Assembly: GCF_030269925.1 (NCBI RefSeq)
Contig: NC_085124.1
Location: 15,500,001 to 15,564,000, forward strand
Direction of reading: 5' to 3'
DNA: 64,000 bases
From: Bombyx mori
Lineage: Eukaryota; Arthropoda; Insecta; Lepidoptera; Bombycidae
The stretch's first letter is position 1, and each line of letters starts with the position of its first letter. Below, piece by piece: positions 22,701 through 29,515 of this stretch. Below the pieces are notes generated by a model. The model saw only the letters and a list, made by a program, of their open reading frames with translations, ran no database searches and had not been told where the DNA came from. Made by a program: the position numbers and the translations under genes.

Positions 22701-25700
22701 ACTGATCAAATTTCACGCAAACCGTTCTCTCAATCTAACCGTCAACACCGTCACTCCGTTTTTGCTTTTTTTATTACCTTTGTTTAAAAGTAGTCTTGGC
22801 CTGAAGGTAAGCCATTTAAGCAAAAATAGTCAGGAAAATAACGTTTGGTTTCGGTAACCGGTATCCAGTTTTAAATGGTTCGGAGTGGCTTGCAAACCAC
22901 CTGTTCTTACGACCTTTTATTTTCTGTTCACAAATAAGGCGTCCCTCACTTTAAATTAACAATGAAATAAAATAATAATTAATCAAGCATTTGTAACACA
23001 ATATCGGATGTATTTAATCAATTGTTAGTTGAATGACGTCATAAAGGTTCGCCCTTCCTGCCCTACGGGACGCTACAATTAAAATTATGTTTACAAAGGA
23101 TGGAGGCTGGACATCCGCCGCGCCGCAAAACTATTACACGACGTGTTTGTTCTAATATTACTACATTTATTAAAGGTCATTTAGTGAATTGAGATAATAC
23201 TGACTTGCTATTGGTAATTTTATTATTGGACTGTTTATAAACGATGTAATGTTCTCGGAAATATAGGCAAGAATAAAATAATCACGATATTGGATTGTAG
23301 ATAGATACATGGAAATATTGCTGCTATTAAAACATCACATTCTTATAACGCAATGTAAAGAAGCGGGTACAATGTTCTCACTTGTCGCGGGGCGCGCAGT
23401 CAGCTGTCATGCGAGTTTGAATCAATGAGGTTGTCGATCCCCGAGCTACGAGTATTATAATAATATGGGCTTTACAATGCGGCTCCACGAAATTTAAAAT
23501 AAGTGAAGCGGGTATTAAATAACTTTGGAACGAAGTTCCTTATACGTCCGTAACGTAAGATATTTATTAGTAATGCACACAGTGTACGACTTAACTTTGT
23601 AATAACGTACAAAAAATAACATATTTTTTTATCATTCATTGACCACGATCTCACAGCGTTCGTTTGCGCAATACACTAACTCTTATGCAAACAACCGTGC
23701 ATACCACACCATGTGTACCACAATAAGTTCGCACGTTACCAAATGACCGTGGGTTGTTGCGAAACCTCCAGTTTTATTTTCTTTATACCTCGAATAGAAC
23801 TCAAAATTAATATTTTTATAATAAGGAACTTCGTTCCTATCCGGTGTCCCACGACACCACACATCTTTTAGTTGCATTATCAGTTTTTGAAGAGATTCCT
23901 GTGCGTGGTATATTAGTTTGGCTTATATAATTATTTGAAAATGACTATATTTAATTAAGTGTTCATTCACTTTCTACAAAAATGAGACATACACACCTCT
24001 GGCCTGTAAATAAAGAATTGCTGCCCATTATTGTAGAGGCGTACCGACTGTAGTTCGTCGTTCTCGACTAGAGTCCACAGACAATCCACTTCCCAACCAG
24101 CATTCGGTATCCACTTCTGTGTCAGGTCGATCATCGAGCTGCACGAAAATTCTGCAACAGAAACCGAAGGCTTAATTAGACGTAGTTCTATGTTGTTAAT
24201 GACCATGTGGTTCAATTAAGAATTCTCAGTAATTTAAGCATTTGGGATGGTATTGACATGTGATGAGACGAAATGAAAATGAGGTTGGTAAGACAGTGTT
24301 AGCTATGAATGTGGAAGGATATAGAGGAAGAGGTAGATCTAAGAAGAAATGGATGGATTGCGTGAAAAACGATATGAGTAAGAGGGGAGTGAGCGAAAAA
24401 ATGGTATATGATAGAAGAGTATGGAAGGAGAAAACATGTTGCGCAGACCCCAGGCGACTGGGAAAAGGGCAGGATAATGATGGTAATAATGATTCTAAGT
24501 AATTTACGTAAATAAGCCGGCTCTTGGTCCGCCTGATAATAAGTAGTTATTAGAGCTCCTATATATTGCAAAGACAAAAAAAAATTTAGGTTGTGGTGTT
24601 TATTAGCTTACCCGTTTAACAATAGGAGCTCAGTAAGCTCGCCCGAATTTTCCTACTATACTAGGTCCATATAAATGAAGATCGGTTAATCTGTTTACTG
24701 GTGGCACTGGTGGTAGGACCTATTGTGAGACCGCGCGGGTAGGTACCACCTATTTCTGCCGTGAAGCAGTAATGCGTTTCGGTTTGAAGGGTGGGGCAGC
24801 CGTTGTAACTATACTTGAAACCTTAGAACTTATATCTCAAGGTGGGTGTCGCATTTATGTGGTAGATGTCTATGGGCTCCAGTAACCACTTAACACCAGG
24901 TGGGCTGTGAGCTCGTCCAACCATCTAAGCAATAAAAAAAAATCTATAAGTACTCCATACATTATGGTAATGTCCCTTGTTTTTGAAAACCAATTCTATC
25001 ATTTTAATTCTTACATTTTTTGTGTCTCAGGCTGTTGTGATATGTAGGTACGTAATGTAATGAACACTCTTTCGCTTGATTAAGCAGGTTGTAAGCGACC
25101 ACGGACTCTTAGCTCGGGGCCGTGTGTCTGGATAGTTAACATTACATTTATTATATAAAAATATATAATTATACCTAGTCTTGCCATAAATACTGAGACA
25201 AAGGAAAAAAACATTCTATTGCAAATAACATTTATTACTTTTACAGTGTGTTAATTTAATACATAAATATAAAACAATTTAAAGTATAAAAAGCTTATTC
25301 GAAGTGGTCTCCATTGGCTGCAATACAGTCCTTTAAACGTTGAGGCCAGTTATCAATAGAAGCACGCACTCTTTCCATGGGAAAATTTTTCACTTCCAAT
25401 CGTACGGACTGTTTTAGGGACTCCAAATTATCATGGCGTTTAGAACAAGCCGTACTCTCTAAAACTGACCATAAATCATAATACAGCGGATTAAGATCGG
25501 GACTAGACGACGGTCAGTCTTCAGCTCTGATGAAGTCCGAAACGTCCGTTTCCAACCAAGACTGCGTAGACTTCTTCTTCTCATTCTTGATTATTGAACA
25601 TGGTGTTGTTAAGGGGCCTCACTACATTCTCAAGAATGGTATCTTGATACACTTGTGCCGATGTTTTGATACCTTTTTCACAAAAGTATGGCTCAGTCAC

Positions 25701-27973
25701 TCCTTCATAGCTAATACCCCACCAAACCATCACTGAAGTCGGATAGTGCCCACGTTGCACTCTATCGACTAATTGGGAAGCTTCCTTAGAGCTTTGAGCA
25801 TAAATACGGTCATTTTGTTTGTTAAAATGTTGCTCAATTCTAAAAAAATTCTCATCCGTAAACAAATTTTTTCTATGACCTCCCTTTGCGTACCGCTTCA
25901 GTAGTTGTTTCGATTTTACCCCCCTATTCTCTTTTAAATTATCGGCTAAGAAATGACCAGTACGTCTCTTATAGGCTGCAAGTCCTAAGTCATCTTTTAA
26001 AATACGCGACATGGTTCTAGGTGCTATCTTCATCTCCCGACATAAAATCTTTTGCTTTCGGACAGGATTTCTTCGAATTCTTTCCCTTACTGCTTTGACC
26101 ACCTTTTTCGTACGAACACTAGGTGGACGGACAGGTATTTTTCTGTCACAAACAGAGGATGTCTCATTGCACCTATTAATAGCCCGGTACACAAACATTT
26201 TACTAATACCAAGTATGGAGAGTTTTAAAAATTGCATTTGACTTCATACCTACTTCGTGTAATGCAATCACAGCGATTCGGTTCTTTTTATCACCCCACT
26301 CCGTTTTAATATCGCAAAATATTGTACAATGTATTGGCGCCAAAATGAGAAAACTCAATGAGCAATCATATAAAAATGACAGATTCCAAATTCAAATGTA
26401 ATATTTTGTTTATTTTTAATTGTAACAGTGTTAATGGCCAGACTAAGTATATATAAAAATACAGCATGAATTATCTTTAAAAACTTGTCAAGTTATACAA
26501 AGTAGCCGGCGCCGTTCCTCTTACGATCGCTTAATTCGTTCAATTGGTGGACTCCGCTCGACAATGTGCCTAATGCCAGTATTTAGGACAACACCGGGAA
26601 GATGGTATCCGTTGGATGATCTTGGAGACTAAATGCTTGTTTGTTTTTAATGCATGCTCTACACTAAGTACCTACATTTACTGTCAGAGGGTTGATTGAC
26701 AAAAAATGTTACTATGAGAGTATTATCAGAGTCTCTATTACTTTACTGATTTAGGAGCGTGTTTAACCTAATGGTTATTATTTTAATTTAGATTCCATCG
26801 GTATCTGTTCAATGTAAAATAATAAATTTACAACCGGCATAACCAGAGAACTAATCTTGCTGGTTTGATTTTTTATCATCATAGCATTATCATAAGCATA
26901 ACTCATTTTACTGTCAGTAGTCCGTCATCGCGACTGTGATGTATTTGAAACGTCGGAAAGAATAGAATGAAATAGACGGATTCCTTTTGTCTTTTATTTA
27001 TCGATTGAGGCACTACGAAGTCTGCCGGGTCAGCTAGTGCTTTTAATAAAATATTCTTGAGATTTAAATACACAGACCATTTTAATTAATTTGTAGCTTA
27101 TTATTATATACGAGTATCCAATAAAAACCCCTCAAAATGAAGCCATGAATGAAAACCAGTATAAACAAGCATGAAAAGGAATTTTCAATTTGACGTGAAC
27201 GCCGGTGGGAGGGTGCAAACCTCATCACAAATCAAAACGAATCCCGTAGCAAGACTCCTTTAATTATAAACCAAATAATAACGTGAATCTCATTTATCCA
27301 TAACATTAAAAGCGAATTTTTCCTTTATTTCTAAAGTTCCCCTTGTAATAAGCATGATGGGTCGCGCTCACTAATTGAATTTAATTGGCTATGATTAAAC
27401 AGTACTTAAATACGGCTGGGAACAGAGTTTTTTGCATCTCCAGATAAATATTTGTGCCTATTATCATTAGAATACGGCTTATATCAAAGAGATAAGCCGT
27501 CGTGTTACACGGATAATAATATCATCTTATATCAGACAGCACTGGAAATACTGAGGTGAGAAGTTCAATCCTAAGGATGATAGATCGCTGTTAAAAGGAT
27601 ATTTCGAAATAGATTGTGATTGTATTGGTTCTCATAGAAACAGCCTACTGAGTTTCTCGCCGGATTTTCTCAGTAGGTCGCGATTCCGATTTAGTGGTAG
27701 ATTCCGCGAAGCACTGCATTTCCTAGTGTTAGCAAATTCACTCAGATTGAATCCGCGAGTTCACCTACCCGTCCGGGCATAACTGGGATAGCCCCTTAGA
27801 GAACCAGCGAATAGGTCGGGAAAGAGAAATTGACTGATGAATTATGCTTGTGGTACGCCCAGCATCACTTGTACCACTCATAAGAGATGGATACATGCTT
27901 AGGTAAAATGTTAAATGTACTTACCGATAGAAAACAGTAAAATCACAACAACTTTTTTAAATACTATCATCAT
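13744..27973 (-). CDS. Secreted/GPI-type single Ig-domain protein (beat-like?), five coding exons
   Basis: Exons on the minus strand: 27973-27925, 24151-23997, 22684-22441, 14395-14222, 13793-13744. Lengths 49, 155, 244, 174 and 50 sum to 672, exactly 224 codons including stop, with phases 1, 0, 1, 1 matching at every junction. The product is a signal peptide (MMIVFKKVVVILLFSI), an Ig domain with WEVDCLWTLVENDELQSVRL, then QQFFIYRPE, VRCRETSEKGVTGACVVSAE and FNFTCEVSGERPTF, then a Ser/Thr/Pro linker, then ERDLVALVLAVAALL at the C-terminus, short and hydrophobic like a GPI-anchor signal. The Trp, Cys and FxCEVS pattern resembles the beaten-path family of neuronal Ig proteins, but I cannot name an orthologue. 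Introns 1 and 3 are bloated with transposons. The acceptor of exon 3 is the weakest part of the model. Confidence 0.6.
13840..14190 (+). mobile_element. Non-LTR retrotransposon 3' fragment in Ig intron 4
   Basis: Reads MIPSSRFYHRTARHRSRVHP, then YYLEPLRSFTVRFQRSFLSR, then TIRLWNKLPSTVFPERYD, the same ORF2 C-terminus as at 2132-2725. It is followed by the family tail and a TGCAATAAATAAAA end. It lies antisense to the host gene. Confidence 0.75.
14222..14395 (-). CDS. Ig gene exon 4 (linker)
   Basis: The acceptor CAAGGTCCCTCCAG, then DFSSSAWNYTTKVYDAWSAV, then SYSWADAGLPATCTPETHRR, then a Thr/Pro/Ala/Gly tail, before GTAGGG. It is entered and left in phase 1. GC content is much higher than in exons 2 and 3. 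Confidence 0.6.
14602..14800 (-). mobile_element. Bm1 SINE copy, diverged
   Basis: A T-rich lead, then GGTTGGACGAGCTCACGGCC through CTGCTTCACGGCAGAAATA, with small deletions. Confidence 0.8.
15039..15303 (-). repeat. Gypsy LTR, left (3' LTR of the array)
   Basis: 265 bp. In element sense it begins TGTAGCAAACC and ends CCCCTCACTATA. The end of the upstream integrase frame (19 codons and stop) lies inside it. It appears identical to the right LTR. Confidence 0.85.
15246..16619 (-). CDS. pol: Gypsy integrase, truncated (left unit)
   Basis: 457 residues from the first Met, with the frame open slightly further upstream to the junction at 16638. It holds the HHCC zinc domain (ELHDAPTAGHAG to CIHCQRY), the catalytic core with Asp in VLAVDLFGPL, Asp in LVSDNGVQF and Glu in HPEANPAERKN, and a basic C-terminus (MPKKKRGRPP). 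It ends inside the left LTR. It is nearly the same as the right-unit copy, with scattered changes (for example MNLRNEV for MNQRNEV). As there is no upstream pol it could only act if supplied as a separate product. Confidence 0.8.
   Translation of the reverse strand: MTDILKELHDAPTAGHAGIDRTYQQVSRLFYFTGMRRVITDYVKACIHCQRYKAANTKPPGLLQTPVMNLRNEVLAVDLFGPLPPGKQGERWILLIEDTATRWTELFPLKEATAEACAHVLIEEYFMRFGLPRRLVSDNGVQFISAVMRQCMSILGIKQNLIPLYHPEANPAERKNRDLKTLLAQLVECDHTSWPNMLPVIRFALNNAKCRTTGMSPAYLSFGREMRSPTEVAHDLRAVLDKDNFVPQITPYLRKFVNSFSAVRERVETLQDKAKGYADRSRRPIETFNEGDMVLIKSHVLSKSAKGLTSKFVPKRDGPYRIVKKVSPTTYHVAHVDKPDEVLGKYHVNDLTLYRENQSDALPRPVMPKKKRGRPPNNVKTDSRVPGHMTTRHAEPCAEAPRLSPAAGGMVGLATVPQPSSNEMLVQERGRPPGLEGEYVANRPVRHSRGRMPARYT
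16637..17473 (-). CDS. gag: Gypsy Gag, truncated (left unit)
   Basis: 278 residues starting MPLTRNQDRQQRREDDVIPA, an acidic and polar N-terminus, then a retrotransposon Gag core (LARCRASFSGAPGESVEAFI, WWLGLKHHISTWNEAKENLI, FVARIRALMAKLPRDD). This would form virus-like particles. The frame runs across a deletion junction at about 16638 and stops within the integrase region in another frame. The nucleocapsid zinc knuckle, protease, RT and RNase H are therefore missing from this unit. The start is the first ATG, 115 bases past the LTR. Confidence 0.8.
   Translation of the reverse strand: MPLTRNQDRQQRREDDVIPAADANANENHEEHDSPHDRPHAESRSNNSTFNLDDVSALMASLQRSQAETFKNIMSYVMEQRSSTPAPPPMPPVNVDGTLARCRASFSGAPGESVEAFIDAIESYTECVQVSDANIIRGLAMLLSADAATWWLGLKHHISTWNEAKENLIYAYGTRLPPHRIYLEIFASPQDNENTDKFVARIRALMAKLPRDDITEKVQLDMIYGLLHNRIRTRLRREEITSFNSLLNHARNIEDSIEETQSRPVSSTSGVRSIRAHN
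17568..17585 (-). promoter_or_regulatory. Primer binding site after the middle LTR
   Basis: TGGCTGCCCAACGTTTCC begins two bases inside the LTR boundary in element sense. The TGG start fits a tRNA CCA end, and the rest resembles a lysine-tRNA type PBS with a mismatch. The same site recurs at 20618-20635. Confidence 0.6.
17588..17852 (-). repeat. Gypsy LTR, middle
   Basis: Same length as the outer LTRs but with substitutions at around 17733-17787 (for example CTCTCAACGG for CTCAAAACGG). It serves as 3' LTR for the right unit and 5' LTR for the left unit. Confidence 0.85.
17795..19861 (-). CDS. pol: Gypsy RNase H-integrase (right unit), N-terminus rearranged
   Basis: 688 residues. True element sequence begins near residue 18 (VQANFKQPLVLRTDASNYAL). 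The first 17 residues are read through the reverse of the inverted RT piece. It contains RNase H (Asp30 in LRTDASNYALG, Glu71 in EREALAVVWAVE, GSDHQPLRW at 94-102), the HHCC domain at about 240-280, and integrase with Asp309, Asp369 and Glu404. No env or chromodomain is evident. The last 19 codons lie in the middle LTR. Protease and RT are not in this frame. Confidence 0.85.
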   Translation of the reverse strand: MAQITDPFFGKSALLSVQANFKQPLVLRTDASNYALGAVLAQGEGKDERPIEYASRLLTAAERNYSTTEREALAVVWAVERFRPYLDGQPIIIGSDHQPLRWLLSLKSPAGRLVRWALKLQEFDIRFEYTPGKANVVADTLSRPICSNETQNNCGICSVICDLPTKSPTQLRQDQLTDPEIQKIVTELEGVDELAAKRWSERGFLMEQGVLYRLNPDSDAEAPQLVIPAHQVTDILKELHDAPTAGHAGIDRTYQQVSRLFYFTGMRRIITDYVKACIHCQRYKAANTKPPGLLQTPVMNQRNEVLAVDLFGPLPPGKQGERWILLIEDTATRWTELFPLKEATAEACAHVLIEEYFMRFGLPRRLVSDNGVQFISAVMRQCMSILGIKQNLIPLYHPEANPAERKNRDLKTLLAQLVECDHTSWPNMLPVIRFALNNAKCRTTGMSPAYLSFGREMRSPTEVTHDLRAVLDKDNFVPQITPYLRKFVNSFSAVRERVETLQDKAKGYADRSRRPIETFNEGDMVLIKSHVLSKSAKGLTSKFVPKRDGPYRIVKKVSPTTYHVAHVDKPDEVLGKYHVNDLTLYRENQSDALPRPAMPKKKRGRPPKNVKTDSRVPGHMTTRHAEPCAEAPRLSPAAGGMVGLAPVPQPSSNEMLVQERGRPPGLEGEYVANRPVRHSRGRMPARYT
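19793..20131 (+). pseudogene. pol: Inverted fragment of Gypsy RT/RNase H connection
   Basis: The plus strand reads RLNREKCTFAKERVRYLGHV, then FRKFIPNFSKIAEPLTRLTK to LTTAPVLVQA. This is the segment that should lie directly before FKQPLVLRTD on the other strand. It is inverted in place between short inverted repeats, GCTTGAAC at 19805-19812 and GTTCAAGC at 20119-20126. The RT catalytic YxDD part is not present. Confidence 0.8.
20152..20523 (-). pseudogene. gag: Gypsy Gag N-terminal fragment (right unit)
   Basis: The first 123 residues match the left-unit Gag (MPLTRNQDRQQRREDDVIPA to EAFIDAIES), then it stops at a deletion junction near 20158. About 27 bases of unassigned filler (TAATAGAGCGGGCACGGCAC and on) separate it from the inverted RT piece. 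It differs from the left Gag at a few silent sites. Confidence 0.8.
20618..20635 (-). promoter_or_regulatory. Primer binding site after the right LTR
   Basis: Identical to the site at 17568-17585. Its presence supports 20638-20902 as the 5' LTR of the array. Confidence 0.6.
20638..20902 (-). repeat. Gypsy LTR, right (5' LTR of the array)
   Basis: 265 bp. It begins in element sense directly after the ATAC target duplication. It appears identical to the LTR at 15039. Confidence 0.85.
20907..21451. other. Intronic DNA, no assigned feature
   Basis: A moderately GC-rich patch at 20960-21140 gives two overlapping short frames without recognisable motifs. The rest is AT-rich. Confidence 0.4.
21452..22229. 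mobile_element. 778-bp element with 34-bp perfect terminal inverted repeats
   Basis: ACAATTGAGGCCTATAAAAT plus 14 further bases at 21452-21485 are exactly inverted at 22196-22229. No transposase frame lies between. A 60-bp unit is tandemly duplicated inside (21804-21923). No clear target duplication flanks the ends (TTAGG against GTTAC). Its superfamily is not determined. It is probably a non-autonomous DNA transposon in Ig intron 3. Confidence 0.65.
21804..21923. repeat. 60-bp direct tandem duplication
   Basis: Two copies of TTTTGTATTCATGTCTATGA and the following 40 bases, exactly 60 apart, essentially identical. Confidence 0.85.
22441..22684 (-). CDS. Ig gene exon 3 (second half of the Ig domain)
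   Basis: Ends SILVSAS in phase 1 before GTGAGT, a strong donor. It carries the second core Cys in FNFTCEVSGE. The start at 22684 (AAAAAG acceptor) is chosen because it gives phase 0. ACTACAG at about 22620 has a similar look but would need phase 2, or a further small exon upstream. Confidence 0.6.
23527..23837. repeat. 17-bp inverted repeat pair in Ig intron 2
   Basis: GGAACGAAGTTCCTTAT at 23527-23543 is exactly inverted as ATAAGGAACTTCGTTCC at 23821-23837. Each arm contains the small palindrome GGAACGAAGTTCC. It could be the ends of an old MITE or a hairpin. Confidence 0.5.
23997..24151 (-). CDS. Ig gene exon 2 (first half of the Ig domain)
   Basis: The acceptor TTTCTGTTGCAG begins AATTTTCG, completing GAA with the phase-1 G. 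It reads EFSCSSMIDLTQKWIPNAGW, then EVDCLWTLVENDELQSVRLY, then NNGQQFFIYRPE, before GTGTGT. It contains the first core Cys and the Trp. Confidence 0.7.
24246..24505 (+). mobile_element. RTE-type LINE 3' fragment
   Basis: Reads MMRRNENEVGKTVLAMNVEG, then RGRSKKKWMDCVKNDMSKRG, then VSEKMVYDRRVWKEKTCCAD, the typical C-terminus of RTE-like ORF2 followed by a GGATAATGATGG tail. It is 5'-truncated, in Ig intron 1. Confidence 0.7.
24693..24943 (+). mobile_element. Bm1 SINE copy
   Basis: From ACTGGTGGTAGGACCT-like sequence through CCGTGAAGCAGTAATGCGTT to CCATCTAAGCAATAAAAAAA. Sense orientation with its A tail. Confidence 0.85.
25174..26447 (-). mobile_element. Tc1/mariner-superfamily element, inactive
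   Basis: TA flanks both ends (25172-25173 and 26448-26449). Imperfect inverted ends begin CCTAGTCTTGCC and CTTAGTCTGGCC. The minus-strand transposase runs 26237-25295: a helix-turn-helix part (SRILKDDLGLAAYKRRTGHF), the first catalytic Asp in FTDENFFRIEQHF and VMVWWGISYEG, then a stop (TGA at about 25580) where a deletion has removed the second catalytic segment. The tail SSPDLNPLYYDLW has Tyr in place of the third catalytic Asp. It is therefore doubly dead. Confidence 0.8.
27000..27040. repeat. Repeat-end motif
   Basis: The GAAGTCTGCCGGGTCAGCTA motif resembles the end of a common lepidopteran interspersed repeat. A similar piece is near 61270-61310. Class not assigned. Confidence 0.3.
27640..27790 (+). 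mobile_element. Jockey-type LINE tail fragment
   Basis: ACTGAGTTTCTCGCCGGATT followed by GTGGTAGATTCCGCGAAGCA and a GCGAGTTCACCTACCCG end, the diverged inverse of the block at 960-1100. Confidence 0.5.
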
Positions 27974-28033
27974 TGTTCGAATAATATAATGGCTACTTGC
28001 ACACGAAATTAATACTCTGATTCCGCAACTCTG
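27925..28033 (-). CDS. Ig gene exon with start codon and signal peptide
   Basis: The coding part is 27973-27925, beginning ATGATGATA (two possible start codons) and ending before the donor GTAAGT. Upstream on the minus strand, TTTTTTTATTGTAG at about 28034 is a good acceptor, so this exon carries about 60 bases of 5' UTR. Confidence 0.65.
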
Positions 28034-28479
28034 CTACAATAAAAAAATAGATTATTCGAAAAAGCTTAAAATGAAACTGAAAATTAATGTTCAAGCTTGA
28101 AAAATCTGGAATTTAGAACGAAATAAACAAAAAAAAAAAGAATTTTTGCCGCTAACTTTGTTATTTCGTTCAACAACTAAAAAGTGATTTAGTAATAATT
28201 CTCAATGTTCAATGTTGTTGACCTTTTGACATTTCACACTTATAGTATCAAATAATGTGACGTTTATACGGATAAAGTTTGTTGTTTAACTATTCTTATT
28301 TTTAATTTTTTTATCTTTTACGGTATTAAACGCTATTCCGTGACGCGAGTGGCTGCCCGAAGCACGCGTTCGTTTGTGTGACAATAGATGCGCCCGCGTT
28401 CTGCTTCGAAGTTAATTGGTAAACTACGTTCAGTAAGTCATAGTGCGACATTATACGATGTTATTGTTATTTAAATCTA

Positions 28480-28556
28480 TATTATTTCGATAAAAGTGAA
28501 AATCGTAAACGAATTATCTGCATCATAACGTAGACACATACTACGGAAAACTTACC
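28480..28556 (-). promoter_or_regulatory. Possible 5' UTR exon of the Ig gene (3' end at 28556)
   Basis: TGGTCTTCGAG followed by GTAAGTTTTCC on the minus strand is a consensus donor, read from higher to lower coordinates, so the exon body should lie at and above 28556. Its own start is not visible. The interval given here is only a locator around the donor. Confidence 0.35.
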
Positions 28557-28805
28557 TCGAAGACCAGCGGAATCCCTGTAGTTTTCCCAACTAATGTTGT
28601 TTTTTAATTACGGTAAAAACTAGTTTGATCGCTATTGCTGAAGAGGTTATAGTGAAGCTCCCTACAAGGGTAAGTGTATCAAGGATCCGTCTTCAAAACA
28701 TATTACATACTGATTGCAACCTGGTGCGGACCCAAACACGGGCTCTCCTGTACAAGTTTTTGAACGTTTTTCATAATTTGACAAATATAAAGAAATTTAT
28801 AGCTA

Positions 28806-28931
28806 TTTTTTATTTATTTATTGCTTAGATAGGTGGACGAACTCATAGCCTACCTGGTGTTAAGAGGTCACTGGAGCCCATATATATCTACAACGTAAAT
28901 GCGCCACCCACCTTGAGATATAAGTTCTAAC
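28806..28931 (-). mobile_element. Bm1 SINE copy, short
   Basis: TTATTGCTTAGATAGGTGGA through CTTGAGATATAAGTTCTAA; truncated after that. Confidence 0.8.
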
Positions 28932-29092
28932 ATGTCAGAAATAGCAATACGGTGTTACATATTTCTTCTCGAGTCGATGTCGCCACACGATCTCGCTCGC
29001 ACGCGTCGTTAGGTAAAGTGTGGGAGAGGGATGGGACAGGATTTGCAAAACCAAATTAAATGTTGCTATTTTCCGAAATAAAAACCTTTTCG

Positions 29093-29515
29093 TTTTTTTT
29101 ATTGCTTAGATGGATGGATGAGCTCACAGCCCACCTGGTGTTAAGTGGTTACTGGAGCCCATAGACATCTATAACGTAAATGCACCACCCACCTCGAGAT
29201 ATGAGTTCTAAGATCTCAGTATAGTTACAACGGCTGCCCCGCCCTTCAAACCGAAACGCATTGCTGCTTCACGGCAGAAATAGGCGGGGTGATGGTACCT
29301 ACCCGAACGGACTCACAAGAGGTCCTACCACCAGTAATTACGCAAATTATAATTTTGCGGGTTTGATTTTTATTAAATTCACCGTGGAAGTCAATCGTAA
29401 ACATTTCTCAAGTACGTATTTCATTAGAAAAATTGGTACCCGCCTGTGGGATTCGAACACCGTTGCATCGCTACATACGAATGTACCGGACGTCATATTC
29501 TTTAGGCCACGATAG
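29093..29515 (-). mobile_element. Bm1 SINE copy, nearly full length
   Basis: Covers the whole consensus from the T run to the tRNA-like head. The head includes GGGATTCGAACACCG, a B-box in reverse-complement context, and TTTAGGCCACGATAG at the far end. This shows Bm1 to be tRNA-derived. Confidence 0.9.
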
